A DNA stretch of 64,000 nt from Ficedula albicollis (lineage: Eukaryota; Chordata; Aves; Passeriformes; Muscicapidae). Location: the NCBI RefSeq assembly GCF_000247815.1, contig NC_021684.1:10673430-10737429 (forward strand). Reading direction: 5' to 3'. The notes beneath the pieces were generated by a model. That model was given only the letters and a program-made list of their open reading frames with translations, searched no databases and had not been told where the DNA came from. The translations under genes and the position numbers were made by a program. Below are positions 35,501 to 48,499 of this stretch, one piece after another; within the stretch, counting starts at the first letter, position 1, and the number at the start of each line of letters is the position of its first letter.

Positions 35501-38394
35501 TCATGAAGGCTACTTACACTGACATTTTCTTTGAGAAAGAGTAGAGAAAAGCCCTCAGTCCCTGAAATTCAGCACTAAAACATCTGTTTCAGCACAAACC
35601 CCAAGCACCTTGGTGCTGGGAACACATATTTGTCTGCAAAATCAAAACCTTTCAAAACCATGTGTCATTGACTGATCAGCCTGAATTGCTGGGCTTGCTT
35701 TTGTGAAGCCCAAGCTGGAGGTAAGAGTTTTGATTGCCTTTTTGAGCTGGGGACGAGTTTCTTTCCCAGCAGTAGTCTGCTTGGCCACCTGTACAAAGCC
35801 TTGCAGCTCACAGCTATGCCACGAGAGCTGATTACACCTTGGCTGACCTGCCTTGACATTTAGTTGTTTAGTAGAGCCAGCTCTTTGTTTACAGTAGAGA
35901 GAGCTTGTTTGTCTGACCCTATCAGGGATTGGAAGGGCAACTAATATTGACTAATGTCAAGTGGCTCTGCTGTACAAAATGGGGTCTCTTGAGGCCCCCC
36001 TGCCATTAGCAGTACTCACAACTGGGGCCAGCAAAGTTATAGGTTTTCATTAGCAAGAGTGTTTTTGTTAGTGAAGGACTTTGATAGAGATCCAAACTGA
36101 AGTGCAGAAGGTAAGGATGCTTGGCAGGGCTCTTAGAGGAGAAAAACTGGCAGCAGCTGGTATTCAACACACACCAAGAGCTTAAAATGGCCATTCCTTG
36201 GTTCCTGTATCTCATTTAATTCAGGCAGCTGTTGGGGGTACCAGCAGCACTGCAAATCAAGGGCATGACTGCCAGCTGTAGCACAATAGTTGCCATGTGC
36301 AGCATGAAAAATGAACCTGCTCATTGGATAACCAACCTCCTAAAAGAACAGAAACCCAGTCCTCTGTGGCCAGGAGAACCATGCTGAGCAACTGGGATAT
36401 GAAGGCCAGCAGCAGTCTCTGGTTTTGTTCAGCTAACTAATTTTAATTTCACAGCTGGGGTTTCTTACTGTAGCAGAAATCATTCCACATCTCTGTCACT
36501 GCGTGGTCGGATGATGATCTGGTGTGTGGGATCTCATGTTTAGACCTCAGCTTCACTGTCTTTCCTGGAGAGCTGAATTTCCTCTTGCTGAAAGTGCCAC
36601 AGCTCCACGGAAATGCAAATGCTCCAAGGGCTGTGCTGATTTACTTGAGGCAAGTTGCTGGTTCAGTTTTCTGTTTTATGCTCTGGAGATATTTTTACTC
36701 TACTTTACTGTGGCCTCCAAGCAAATCCAGTTTTAAATCCCTCACTGCAGGACTCTCCTAGTTATGCCCCTCGATTGAAACCACAATTGCTGATGGTGCT
36801 ACAGGGTTTTCCCATCATAGGTGATTTTGAGGGTAACTCCCCCAGAACATGGTGTGCAGTTGTGGGAAATCTTAGCTACCCCTTTTGTCTTTTATCAGTC
36901 CTTTTTCAAGTATATGATGGCTTTATTTCTCCAGGATAAAAATACACTCATCTGATTTGTCTGGAAAAGCATTCAGTCAAGATAAAGCACAAAAAAATAC
37001 CCAGAAAAGTCTGACCTTCTTCTGGCCAGTTCCTTTCAGTTCCCTTGGTAACCATCAACTTGACGTTGTGGTATTCAAAGACAACTTCTTAACTTTTTGG
37101 AGAATATAACAAGGAGCTGTTCAGGCAGGGTCAGCAGGAACTGGGAAATGTGTTTCCTTTGCTCCCTGGAAAGAGGCAAGGTGTCAGGCAGGGAGGTTAC
37201 TGGTAAGGGGCAGGCTGCTCTTCCTCCTCCAGGGGCTGTGAGCTGGTTTTGGGGAGCTATCAGAATGGCTAAGGTGCTTTCTGTCTTCCCTCTCAATACC
37301 CCTCTTGCAGGCCTGGCTGGGAGGATGGAATCTGGTTTGGGTCAGCTCCCTGGCATCTCTCAGCTGAGCACTCTGGGGAAAGCTTTACCCTTTGGAGTGC
37401 CGTGATGTTCTCTACCCCTGCAGTGGCTCCTTGCTGGGGATTTCTGAGTGGTGGTCACTCCCCATGCTGCTGTCCACCCAGGGCAGCACACACACACTTC
37501 TGCCTGGGCTGTGGGGGCTCCAAGGCGTTGTGGGATGAGTGGTGCCATTCATTGGGAAGCTTGGGAAAGCAAAATGACCTCTCAGGTCTGGCACTGCTCC
37601 TTGAAACACTTTGGATCATTTTCTTCCCAGCTGCTGTGCACCAAAGCGTTGCAGTACAATCCCGCACTCAGCACCTCCAGGAGACCTCCCAGGAGGACAA
37701 TAATTTTCATGTGTGATTGCTTTGTTGTGTCACTCTGGGAATACATGTGTAACTCCAGCTCCCTTCACTTCCTTGCCTCAGGAGAGAGCAGGGGACAGGC
37801 CAGCGCTGCTGAGTTTCCAGCTGACAGAGAGGTCCTGCTGCATCCAGAGAATATCCTGCCCAGTCAGTGTGCAGAGTGGGTATCTGCCAACTGCTCCAAG
37901 TGAGGGATTCAATGGAAACATCTTGTGTAGATGACAGTCAGGGATCCTCTGTTGGGCATTGGAATATACAGGCAGCAGCCCACGGCTGCCAGTTCCTGCT
38001 GCCTTGTGTCCTCCATGCATATTTAAAGCACACGCCTGCACAAACCTCCACCCCTGTCACTGCAGACATTCAATACATATAAAATGTACTCCTGTATTTA
38101 TTCATAGGTACATGCTCATTTATCAAAGAGGCAATCTCTGTTGGCATCAATAGAATAAAAGGTCTCTCAAAGCAGTACTGCCAGGAGCCCTTTTTCCCCA
38201 GGGGATGTAATGCTGCCATGAATATGACAAGAAGTCAACGTGGGATAATGCAGCATCAGAGGGCAATAATTCTGGGGACACAAAAGGTGTTGTGAGTGCA
38301 GGTTAAGGGACATGGGAAACAGTGCAAGTGCAGTGACTTTCACTTCTCCCTCGGGAGAGCTACATATTAGTCATCCTCTATGTTTTGTACATGA
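32596..38394. other. long non-coding stretch, nothing specific seen
   Basis: No coding exon, RNA gene or clear transposon. Several short frames (for example 33394-33750, 33781-34092, 37448-37903) lack domains and overlap frames on the other strand. A short local duplication of CTCAAATTTAG occurs at 34450-34475. Confidence 0.4.
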
Positions 38395-38510
38395 CCAAAG
38401 GCAGGTAGGGCATGAAGGAGGTAAGTGACATTCCCCTGCCTAGCAACAGCTATTGATAACCAAGAGAAATCAAACCTGAGCTTGAACTGCTCCCACGTGC
38501 TGGGCTCCAT
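38395..38510 (-). repeat. possible MIR/L3-type relic
   Basis: GGAGGTAAGTGACATTCCCCTGCC followed by AACCAAGAGAAATCAAACCTGAGC and CTCCCACGTGCTGGGCTCC parallels the MIR/L3 order 'gaggttaagtgacttgccc.. gagccgggaatcgaacc.. ctcc..tgctc', in reverse orientation. Decayed; moderate confidence. Confidence 0.45.
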
Positions 38511-39399
38511 TCATTCCTCCAGCTTAGCCCCTCTGGGAGCCGGTCTGGTCAGAGGAACCAGCCAGACATGATCAAGCCTCACACTGAAACCTGTGTGATC
38601 AGGTTTGCTTCTACATGTAAGTTTGTGCTGGGTTCATTTTTGGTGTCCTTTCAGTGCTTTCTTTGGCTGGAGCACTGTGAACACCCCTAGGGCTGAGGAA
38701 GATGCTAAACAGTGCTGTGGTTGGTGCTCTTCAAACAATAACCCTTCACACAATGAGTCAGTGTGATCATGGGCATCAGCTGAGTGTGAACTTCTTGAGG
38801 CCAACTCCTGCATTTAAAGGAAGCCTCAGTTTCCTGCTCAGCTACAGAGAGACCCTTTATCTGTTCCCCAGCCATTTTAATGCTGTGGATGATTTATGGT
38901 TTCATGCAGAAAAACACACAGAATGCCTGCGTTCCCATGTCTGTGAGGAGGTCTGCTTCCCATTTGTCACTCGAATTCACCACTTGGGAGTCTGCTTGGA
39001 TGATTATCTCCTGACAATGAGATATTGGCTGTGGTCTGGGATTGCTTCCCTGTATTTACACTATGGTCATAAGCATGAGGTTTTTCACAATTTGTTTTTG
39101 ATTCCTCAATATTTGGCCAAGTGTTAGGTCTTAGTGAAAATGCTTACAGATCTTGACACTCCATAAACATGAATGGGAATGACAATTTGGATTATTTGGG
39201 TTGGTAAGGATGTGCAGTGCCTCCCTTGTCCTTCCCCAAAGTTACTCCTTGAGATATGAAAACCCTTTTTACCATCCCCAACTACGTTTATATCACCTTG
39301 TTGAAGCAAAACTGTTTCTCTTAAGTGTTTGGTGGCCTTTGATGCTGGAGGATGTGAGAATTTTAGTCACTGGGGTATTCATGCTGACAGTGCCTCCGT
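38511..39399. other. non-coding stretch, nothing specific seen
   Basis: A 141-codon plus-strand frame (38702-39127) has no recognisable domain and no splice or codon evidence. I treat it as chance. Confidence 0.4.
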
Positions 39400-39470
39400 G
39401 AGGTGGTACAATGCTATTATTTCTCCCTATTTACAGAGGGAGAACAACACACCAGTGGTTTCATGAGGCA
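39400..39470 (-). repeat. possible MIR/L2-type tail relic
   Basis: GAGGTGGTACAATGCTATTATTTCTCCCTATTTACAGAGGGAGAAC closely follows the order of the MIR/L2 tail in reverse orientation ('gaggtaggtactattattatccccattttacagatgaggaaac'). The similarity fades after about 39455. Confidence 0.55.
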
Positions 39471-41729
39471 TTTGGGGCAGTGCAGATTTAACTTGTTTAT
39501 CTGTTGGTCATTGTGTTTTGTTGGCTGGATGCCTGCAAGGCATCTTACTTTCCTGAGTATAACTGGTTCTATGACAGAAGGAAATGTTTTGGTGGTGGTT
39601 CCTGTGGTATCCTCCCATGGACCCAGCATGAATTATGAACTTCAGCTGACAGAAAATAATTTTGAAGATGCTTTCAGCTGGCAAAGCTTAGAAAAGCCTT
39701 CATATGGACTAGCCCACTCACTGTGGGCAAGCCCAGGAGATGAAAGGAGTTTTTTCCCCTTCCCCATCATGGTGAGAAGTACATCACATCCTGGCAGCAC
39801 AGCAACATCCCAGCGCCAGCCAACCTCCGCAGAGCAAATGGCATGTGGTGTCAGGGAATGCTTTCAAACAGCTGGCTGGCAGGAAAGAATTCGTCCAGAT
39901 GAGTCTGGAAATTTATATGCACAGCTGATATTGCTGGAAAGCAGAACTGGCATGGGAATAGCTCACAAAGTGGGGATGCAGGGGAATCTTCAACTAAGGC
40001 TTTTATCTATCAAACAATTCAATCAGCTTGGGTGCAGCATGAAAGAGTGGAGTGCACTGAAGCAGGGAGGGGAAAGGGGACTTCTTTTGCCTCTATTTAT
40101 ATACCTGAGAAGCTGCCCTAGCGATGAATAATTGCAAATAATAATCATAATATCAAAACCAGAAAGGGCAAAGAAAGAGCAGCTCCCTCCCTCCCCCTCT
40201 CTGGTGCTGGTGTTTGAGATGTCACTCGGATATGAAGCTGAACCTGCTTCCAATGGAAGGAGGCTGGCAGTCAGTGTATCTTTATCACAATCTCTTTCAT
40301 GCTCTGATGAGCTCTCTACCCCGTGCAAGAGCAGCAGCAGCAGCACAGACAGAGATGCCAACCTGTCTCTGAGCAAACAGAAAGACTTGGGCTGAAGCCT
40401 TAGCTCATTCGAAGGAGAACCCTTGTGTGTTTTTCCAAAGTTGGCTGCTGGCTATTTTTTATTGCCTCCCTGCTTTGTGCTAAGGCATGTGATGGCCTGT
40501 GCCTTTCTCTGGCTAAAAGGTCATTGATTTTTCACATGGAGGAATTATCAGGTTCATCATCTTCTGCAGATTATAATGAACAGTATCCTTTTTCTGCTTC
40601 CTGCAATCTCAGCACTGGTGTCTGAGCTTGGGAGGGAGGCTGGAAAGCAGAGTTTGTTTTTAACACTGGAGAAACAGTGTCATGCTCTGGTGGGGTGCTG
40701 CAGGGAGGTCTCTGGTCTGGTACAGAAGTCAGAAATCTGTTGTGTGGATGTACTGACCCTCTCTAACTCTGCTTCTCTGGGCCAAGGCAATGGCTGGGCA
40801 ACCCAGCACACTTAAACCATTTCCCTTTTCATTTTTTCATTTTGGTGAAAAGAACAGCTCTGGGCAGAAACTCTGGACCTATCCCTTGTTGGACCACACT
40901 TAAAGGGGAGCTTTGAACCTTGTGATCACCAGCTTAGTACATCCTCATTGCACCATTGGGAGATGCCCCTCCTTGGCAGAAGTGACCTGGAGGAGGGTAC
41001 AAGCTGTGGTTTCCAATTTGTGCTCTGAGACCTGCAATGGGGACAGTGAGGGAAAATCCTCCCTGGAGCACAGCAGTGGCTTCAAAAGGAAGGATTAATG
41101 AGACAGTTCTGCAGCAGAGGGAATCCAGGCAATGTGGAGAAATCATATCCCTCAAGAACGAGGGATGTGATTTCCCTCTTCCCTCAACAAAAGCTTTTCA
41201 GAATTTCACTCTATTTCATCAGTTTGAAATTTCTGCTCTGGTTTAGGAGAACCTGGGATCAAAGGCCATGACTTCAGATGATGCATCATACACTGGGTTG
41301 GTGAAAACACTCACTTGTGAACACAGTGCTGATCTGATAGCTGGGATGGAGGTGCATAGCTCCAAGTCCTTATTTTTTTTATCTGAAGACTCCCATCCCC
41401 TCATTTTTTTCCACATCAGTGACTAGTCAACAAGAGGAGAGATTAATTAAAAACTTCTGTAATGACTTCTTTATCTTTCATCCTTTCAGGTTTCTGTCCC
41501 TGAGTCTCTCCTGAAGTCCCCACATCCCCGGCGTTGAGCACGATGTGATCACTGCACAGAGCAGCTCTGTGAGCAGATTTCATTTTGGCTGAAACAGGAT
41601 AGGTGGAGGAAGGGAGGCAGGGCAATGGGGGAGCAGCGCCGAAGGAGAATTAGTTGACAAGGAGAAGCATGTGAAAGAAAACAAGGAGCACTTGGGACTT
41701 GGGATGAAAAGTAGTTCATCCCTTCTCAG
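39471..41729. other. non-coding stretch; longest repeat-free open frame, probably chance
   Basis: The frame 39403-40131 (242 codons, plus) is the longest outside simple repeats. It begins inside the MIR-like relic, has no domain, signal peptide or membrane pattern I recognise, and lacks flanking splice evidence. AT-rich AATAATTGCAAATAATAATCATAATATC at 40127-40154 and a five-copy AGC run near 40330-40344 are the other local features. Confidence 0.35.
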
Positions 41730-41990
41730 CCCATTAATAAGTTAATAACTTATCAGAGATTAACTTAACACCTTGAGGCACAGAAGACATTGCCTTGTTC
41801 TCACATTAGCTTGGCTCTATTGTAATTCCTTTATCTTACCTTTTTTTCCCCTCAGCTATTGCATACTCACCTGGGGCCACACTAATATAACAGCATAAGA
41901 TTCAATTACAAAAGACTACAATAAGAGTGCAAAATTCTCTTCCTGACATGCTGAATCAGTGCTCAGAAGCATTAATTATTGAGTGGCCAG
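41730..41990. promoter_or_regulatory. candidate AT-rich element with short palindrome
   Basis: It contains a perfect inverted repeat, ATAAGTTA-A-TAACTTAT (41737-41753), embedded in further TAA-rich words (CATTAATAAG, GATTAACTTAAC, CATTAGC, CACTAATATAAC, GCATTAATTATTG). The palindrome suits binding of a dimeric homeodomain-type factor. No gene is adjacent, and chance is a real alternative. Confidence 0.2.
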
Positions 41991-43339
41991 CAGAATTATA
42001 TTTTTAAAGTTGTAGTGGAAAAAAAAATAAACCTCACGGTATCTCCTGTGCACAGAGCAGCAATGCTCTCACTGGGATGCCCTTGGCTTTGCCAGCTCTT
42101 GGGACAAGGCACAGGCCGCAGGGACAGGAATGGGACTGGAGGAGCCAGGAAAAGATGTGGTGTTGAGAAGGAAAGGAGGGGATTAGAGAAAAGAGTGCCA
42201 AGCTGGCACAGTGCCCTCCTGAGGAAGGAGAGCCCCAGGGATGTTTGGTGCTTTTTATTTCCCTCTGTCTAAGCACAAGGCTTTTTATCACAAAGGAGAG
42301 GAGGGAGCCCATGTGGGGGGAAAGATAAAGGCCTGGCCACTGGGTCTCTGCTCTGCCTGGATGGGGAATATTCTTATCAGCCCATTTGATGTCTTCCTGA
42401 GAGCCTCAGCATTGTGTCCTGCACTCAAACATCCCTGTCCCTACACCAGAGCCACCACTAACTCCAGCTTATCTTTTTGTTACAGGAGCCTCCATCTCTA
42501 GAGTAGCTAAGCACATTTTACATGCTATCAACACAGAGAACAGAGTAGCTGGTGCTTTCACTGCCAGCTTCAGAGAAGCTCGGGCTTGAGGGGACTGTGG
42601 AGATTCACGGATTCTTCCTTATCTGGCAAGGTGCTTTCAGAATGGGACTTGGAGGCAGAGCAGTGCTGCTGCTCTTGATTTTGTGAACCAGGCGATGATG
42701 TCAGGATTCAGATAGGTTGAAGCCCCTTTTGCCCACACAAAGTCATGGAGTGTAATATCTATCAATATCTCCTCATTTTCAGCTACAGATGGGTTAGATA
42801 CACTAGAGAAAAGGGAGTATTTTTGCTGCACAGATCCAATATTTGCTTCCAGATTTCTTGGAGCAAATATAAAGAAAAAGCAGAGCTCAGGGCATGGGTT
42901 TGCTTGGGATATCCCAGCAGACAGAAAGGGCTGTCCAGTTATTTCAGCTGGAGCTACTCTAGGCTCACAGATGCCACCACAGAGTTACGTTACAATGACA
43001 AACACCAGATGCAATTGCCTCATCCCTCTGCCATGCCTCTCCTTTTCTATATTTAAACGTACATATTCTGTGGGGATGAACACTTGGCTTTGGAAAATGT
43101 GCAAAATTCTGCTGCCCCACAGGGTTTTAGCCTTGTGTTCAGATGCACCGTGACAAAATAAACACTGTGTGTGCGAGAGGGAGTGAAGAGGATGACATCA
43201 GGATTACAAGCAGTGTCAGAGGAGACAGACTTGCCTTTCACAGGCGATATTTGCATGTGTAACACAGGCTCCAAAGAGTTCTATCGCCTCCCTCCCTTGC
43301 CAGCGTTGTGTGTGATGCATTAAACATATGGCTCCACTT
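41991..43339. other. non-coding stretch, nothing specific seen
   Basis: Unique DNA with no recognised exon, RNA or transposon. Confidence 0.4.
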
Positions 43340-43560
43340 AAACCGGGGCCAGCTCCCCGCGTGGGGCTGCGCTCGCCCCTCGCCCTCTGCTCATGGGGAT
43401 GTTTGGCACAGGGAGAGGGTGGAATTCCATTAGCCAGCGATGGCACACGTAATCCCATCCTCCCCACGAATGTCACAGCCTGCTCTCGCTGGGGAAGGAG
43501 GCAGAGGCAGGAGGAGCAGCCGAACCAGCAGACCTGGGGCTGACACCATCACCCATTCGG
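43340..43560. promoter_or_regulatory. local CpG cluster (CpG-island-like)
   Basis: I count about twelve CpG dinucleotides in roughly 220 bp (AACCGGGG, CCCCGCG, TGCGCTCG, CCTCGCC, AGCGATG, CACGTAA, CCACGAA, CTCGCTG, GCCGAAC, TTCGGGG), in a window where CpG is otherwise sparse. The block is short for a promoter island, and no first exon or TATA box is apparent beside it. It could be an orphan CpG island, an enhancer, or a promoter for an unannotated non-coding transcript. Confidence 0.4.
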
Positions 43561-43945
43561 GGCTTTATCCAAAGATGACAAAACATCAGGAGTCAGAGAT
43601 CTTAGAGGCCAAAGATCAGGCTAAAGCTGCTTTTTCATGGGCAGAGTAGATGACACTCTGTAATATCTTTAATTGGACTAAGACATGAAATTGCATGTTA
43701 TATGCTCGTGCTCACATCTGGAGGGATGTGATTTAGAATCATATAATCCAATGCACGGTGTGTTGGTGAAAGATGGCATGACATGCCTGCTCTCCATTCA
43801 CACAGCAGCAGAGCCAGTGCAAAGGGACCTTCACCCTCCACCCTCTAGATATCAACCCACACTGATGAGCTTGCTAAAAATTCATCACCTCATCATCTCT
43901 GTGATCTCTGCTGATGCAGATACAGTGCAATGTCTTCTGGTTTTG
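43561..43945. other. non-coding 5' flank of the TTTTA array
   Basis: Unique sequence ending in one variant unit, TTTTG (43941-43945), before the pure array. No gene is seen. Confidence 0.4.
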
Positions 43946-44645
43946 TTTTATTTTATTTTATTTTATTTTATTTTATTTTATTTTATTTTATTTTATTTTA
44001 TTTTATTTTATTTTATTTTATTTTATTTTATTTTATTTTATTTTATTTTATTTTATTTTATTTTATTTTATTTTATTTTATTTTATTTTATTTTATTTTA
44101 TTTTATTTTATTTTATTTTATTTTATTTTATTTTATTTTATTTTATTTTATTTTATTTTATTTTATTTTATTTTATTTTATTTTATTTTATTTTATTTTA
44201 TTTTATTTTATTTTATTTTATTTTATTTTATTTTATTTTATTTTATTTTATTTTATTTTATTTTATTTTATTTTATTTTATTTTATTTTATTTTATTTTA
44301 TTTTATTTTATTTTATTTTATTTTATTTTATTTTATTTTATTTTATTTTATTTTATTTTATTTTATTTTATTTTATTTTATTTTATTTTATTTTATTTTA
44401 TTTTATTTTATTTTATTTTATTTTATTTTATTTTATTTTATTTTATTTTATTTTATTTTATTTTATTTTATTTTATTTTATTTTATTTTATTTTATTTTA
44501 TTTTATTTTATTTTATTTTATTTTATTTTATTTTATTTTATTTTATTTTATTTTATTTTATTTTATTTTATTTTATTTTATTTTATTTTATTTTATTTTA
44601 TTTTATTTTATTTTATTTTATTTTATTTTATTTTATTTTATTTTA
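43946..44645. repeat. (TTTTA)n pentanucleotide microsatellite, 140 units
   Basis: 700 bp of apparently perfect TTTTA, with a single variant TTTTG unit at the left edge and TCTATAAGC unique DNA at the right. On the minus strand it reads (TAAAA)n, the kind of array that often grows from a retrotransposon A-rich tail, although I see no recognisable element next to it. The motif class matches the TTTTA/ATTTT repeats that expand in human familial myoclonic epilepsy and SCA37 loci. TTTTA lacks stop codons when read on the plus strand, giving the 240-330-codon ILFYF-type frames, which are artefacts. Such pure A+T DNA unwinds easily. Confidence 0.98.
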
Positions 44646-47600
44646 TCTATAAGCTCATGTTGCATAGGACCTAGCAGGTGATGGCTATTTCTCTTTGCAC
44701 CTTGGGAGATGAACTAGATTTTGTCTGATAACTAAAAATGAAAGGCTCTACATCTCATTTCTTATTCCCTGAGGCACCGATTTTGGTATTCTATAAAGTT
44801 AAGGATTTGAGTGGAGATTGCTCTGATGTCCTTATCCATTCCCCCAGCAGCAGACTCAGAGAAAACTGCAAGGTATGACCATTAGTGCAACAAATCAAAA
44901 GTGCCTCTGCAAGCAAATCACTGGAAGTACAACTGGCTCCCACCTCTCCCTTCCTCCTCCTTTTATCCTCTCTTCCCAGTTCCGGTCTCTCTCCCCTGAA
45001 AGAAGTTGCAAGGCTTTGTGTTTAATTAAGACATATTGTCCAACCAATTGGGAAGCAGGAAATAGCAGGAGATGTTTTACAAATAGGAACAATTCTTGTT
45101 CATTATCTCTTAATTGAGGCAACAAAAAGGTGCTGGAAAACATCCATCAGATGCACATTCATGTACATCATCAGAGAGGATTGGATTTAGGAACTCACAA
45201 AAGCGACGTCAAATGTTCCAATCAAGAGTTATACAGGCAACAGGGAAACAAAGAATTGGAGACACGAATACATCAGAATTAGCCCAATTGCAGATTATAT
45301 GCTTATGGAAAACACATTCCCTGGCTCTCTTCCAGGATTTTCTTATTTCACACTCCTGTCGTTTCTAGCTGTGGTATGGTAGTCGATGCTCCTTGTCCCT
45401 CCTCTGCTGGCCTTCTTCATGGAGAAGGTGTCATTCTGGAGGGTGTGAGAGACACCCATTGTGAGACACCACAGGCTGTCACCCCAGCCTGGATTCAGGG
45501 CACTCTGAGGATGACACTTGGCACAATTTCTCCATCCTTGTTCCTTCACAGTTTGAGGTTTGGCTGCTCTGCTAAGTCACTATTCTTGAGCAGAAGAGAT
45601 GAATACCACGAAAGATATAATAACAGCCCTCCTGCTAAAGAAAATATTTTGAGCTTGGAAGGCCAGGAAATACTGTTACTCATTTAAGTATGTGTTCCAA
45701 ATCTTGCTTGGCCTGCTTCTGAGCTCATTTGCACTCTAACACTGTGGACCTGCAGACCCAGCCTTTATTTCCACAGGTCTGTTAGACTCGAGTTCTCTGG
45801 CTTGTCATTTTTAAAAGGTGCTTTGAGTTTTAAATGAGGGACAAAATATGCCAAGGACCCTTAAGATACCTACTGAAATGTAAGCTCACCTCAATGCTTC
45901 CTGGAATGAAAGCCATCACCAGGAAAAATGGCATCACACCTCACTGGACTGTAGTAATAGACCCAAACATGACAGGATATTGTTAAAAATGCTCCTGATC
46001 AGTACCCACAGCTGTTGAGCTAATTATTCTCACTGCCTTGTCATAGATACTTATATGGTTTCCAGGGTACCTGAGCATTTCATGATCTTTAATATAGTTC
46101 TCTTCACATGCTTCTGAGAGACACATCTCCACCACCACCTCCTCCTCTCCTTCATCCCTCCTGGAATGACTGAGGGATGTAGTGGTTGGCAGCCCATTCC
46201 AATTTTGTGCACTGTGGTGCTTCCCTTGGAGCAGCACTCATCTCACCAACTTTATCTGCCCCAGTTTAAAACATGGAATCTTAGATCCCACCACTGATGG
46301 AAGGAGGTAGAAAGCACCAGAAGTCAATTATATTCATCTGAAGTTGAGGAGCCTCAGGTGGGCTAAATTCCCGTGTGTTTATAGGGGGTGAGCCCAGGGA
46401 TAAGCATCCCAAGCTGGACCATGCTATGGAACCACTATGACACAATGGGAGCATGGTCTTATGTTTTATGAAACCATGTGTGGTGGCAGAACATCCCTCC
46501 AGTAGCCTGGGGATGGCTGGGAAGAACCTGAACTCAAACCTGAAGATGTCCTTGAGAGATGTTCCTGGAGCTTCAAAGCTGAAGAAGGAAGCCTGTCAGT
46601 CCCCTGCTCAGCTCTAAAGGAGACCACACAAAATAAGGAAGTTTTCTCCTTGGGAGGATGGAGCAGGAGTTTGTCTATGTGCTGTTTCAGATGGGAGCTC
46701 TGTGGATTAGCTCTATCTTTGCCTTCAGTGAGAAATTCTCCTATGATTTTCCCTTGCAGATCCTCCAGCAGATGCAATTCCTCTGCTGCTCTCCCTGTTA
46801 TCCCCACAAGCCCTCTGTGCCTTGTTTTGAAATCCCCACTTACTACCATGGAAAGTGTTTGCATTGTAGCTGGCATTTGTTGATTTTCTTTAGGTGGCTC
46901 AGGGCTGCAGGCATTCCTCATTACTTTTTTATTAGCCAATTTGAATACTCATTTAGCCTCACTAAGCGTGTGGTTGTTTTTAATCCTTCCTTGAGAGGCC
47001 CTTGTGTAGAGCCTGTTCTTGGCCCTCAGTAATAACACAGGATCCCTCCAATGCAGCTGAGGTGAGAGATGATAACTCATGGAACAAGACCCATCAGTCT
47101 GGGCTCATTTCATGCAGGTGACAAGGCTGAGGACTCACCTTGTTTTGCCCTTTGATTTCCTGTGCAGCGGGACTGCCAGAAATCACAGCAGTACAAGATG
47201 TGTCAGGCTGACATGGTATGCTGCACTGGACAAACAAGTCTCCAAAATACTTTGCAAAATTAAATAATTAAAGTGGCAAGACCATAAACAATATGAATTA
47301 TGGAAGTGGTAGTGTGGTAATGAGTAATAATTTAAGCCATCCAGCTATAAGGCTGTTAAGATCTAGAAAAAAATTACTATAACCATTACGTATTTTAAAA
47401 AATGACCAGCAGAGAATTATTGTGTTTTGACATCTAGCTCCTGTGCACTGCTTTGGACGTGCTTTTTAGGTATGCTGCATATTCAGACCTGGACAACACA
47501 GACAGTATTTTTTTTAAACTCATATCAGGTAAGTAGGAAGGAAATAGATGGTGGGAGGAGAATTGGTCCTGGTATTTCTCAGGTTGCAAGGCCAAATAAA

Positions 47601-48499
47601 CACCATGCTTCAGGAACAGGTAGTCACTATGCAATATATATATCTACCTTTGAAGGGTTGGTTGGGATTCTTCAATCCCCTGGAAGCCTCTGGAGCCATT
47701 GCTGGGGCAGAAAAGGAGGGAGCATAAGCACCATGGCTGTCTGGGCCCTGTTGCTGTGCACAGATACAAACCTTTGGTCTCTCTGCCTATTAGTCCAGCA
47801 GTTTGCTCAAGTGCTAAATCCAGTTCCACACAAAAAAGGTACATTCTGCTGCTTTTTCAAGTGTCTTGGATTCTATTGTGTACAAATTTCCAAATGAACT
47901 GCTTGAGTGTTGACTAATGCTGCAGCCTGTAGTCAAGGTAAGAGCCCATTTATTCATAGGCTCTTCAAGGACAAGAAGAAGCTGTATTTGTACAATCCTC
48001 CAGCACACAGCCTAACAAACAGTTACCTGCCTGAGCCACGTTTCAGGAGGACGATATATGAGACCCTCAGGGCAAATACACAGCTCAGCCATTGTCTGCT
48101 GGCAGGAAGGTCATGAGACGCCACCGGCTTCTGACGATGGCAGGACTGCAAAGGTATAAAGAAGGATTTTTTCCCTGCACCATCAGTTTGATTTGATGTG
48201 TGTCCAGGAGGCTACTCAGGACATGCAGCTGGAGCTGGCTGGGAGCAGACCATCCTGGCTGCTGTGTGTGCATGGCACCCACTCGTTTAAATGAGGCTGT
48301 GTGTTTGCAATCGATGGGACTGTCTGATCCCTGGATGCTGGGGAGCTCTCTTTTTCTATTTCCTGCTGATATTTACTTCAAAGGTGCATGACCACACAGA
48401 TCACTTTAATAACAAGAGCCCAAAAGAAGAATTAATAAAACTCTGAGTGTGTTTTATCCCGAGATCTCTCAGTGCTTGACAAAGGAAAGTCACCACCAG
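44646..48499. other. long non-coding stretch, nothing specific seen
   Basis: No exon, RNA gene or clear transposon. AT-rich DNA at 47260-47420. A short (TA)n at about 47635-47642. Confidence 0.4.

Noticed and set aside
40326..40346. (AGC)5 run as a trinucleotide expansion locus
   Set aside because: Five copies are within ordinary background and the run is not in a supported coding frame.
43685..44681. 240-329-codon frames of ILFYF-type repeats
   Set aside because: They come entirely from the (TTTTA)n array, which has no stop codon on the plus strand.
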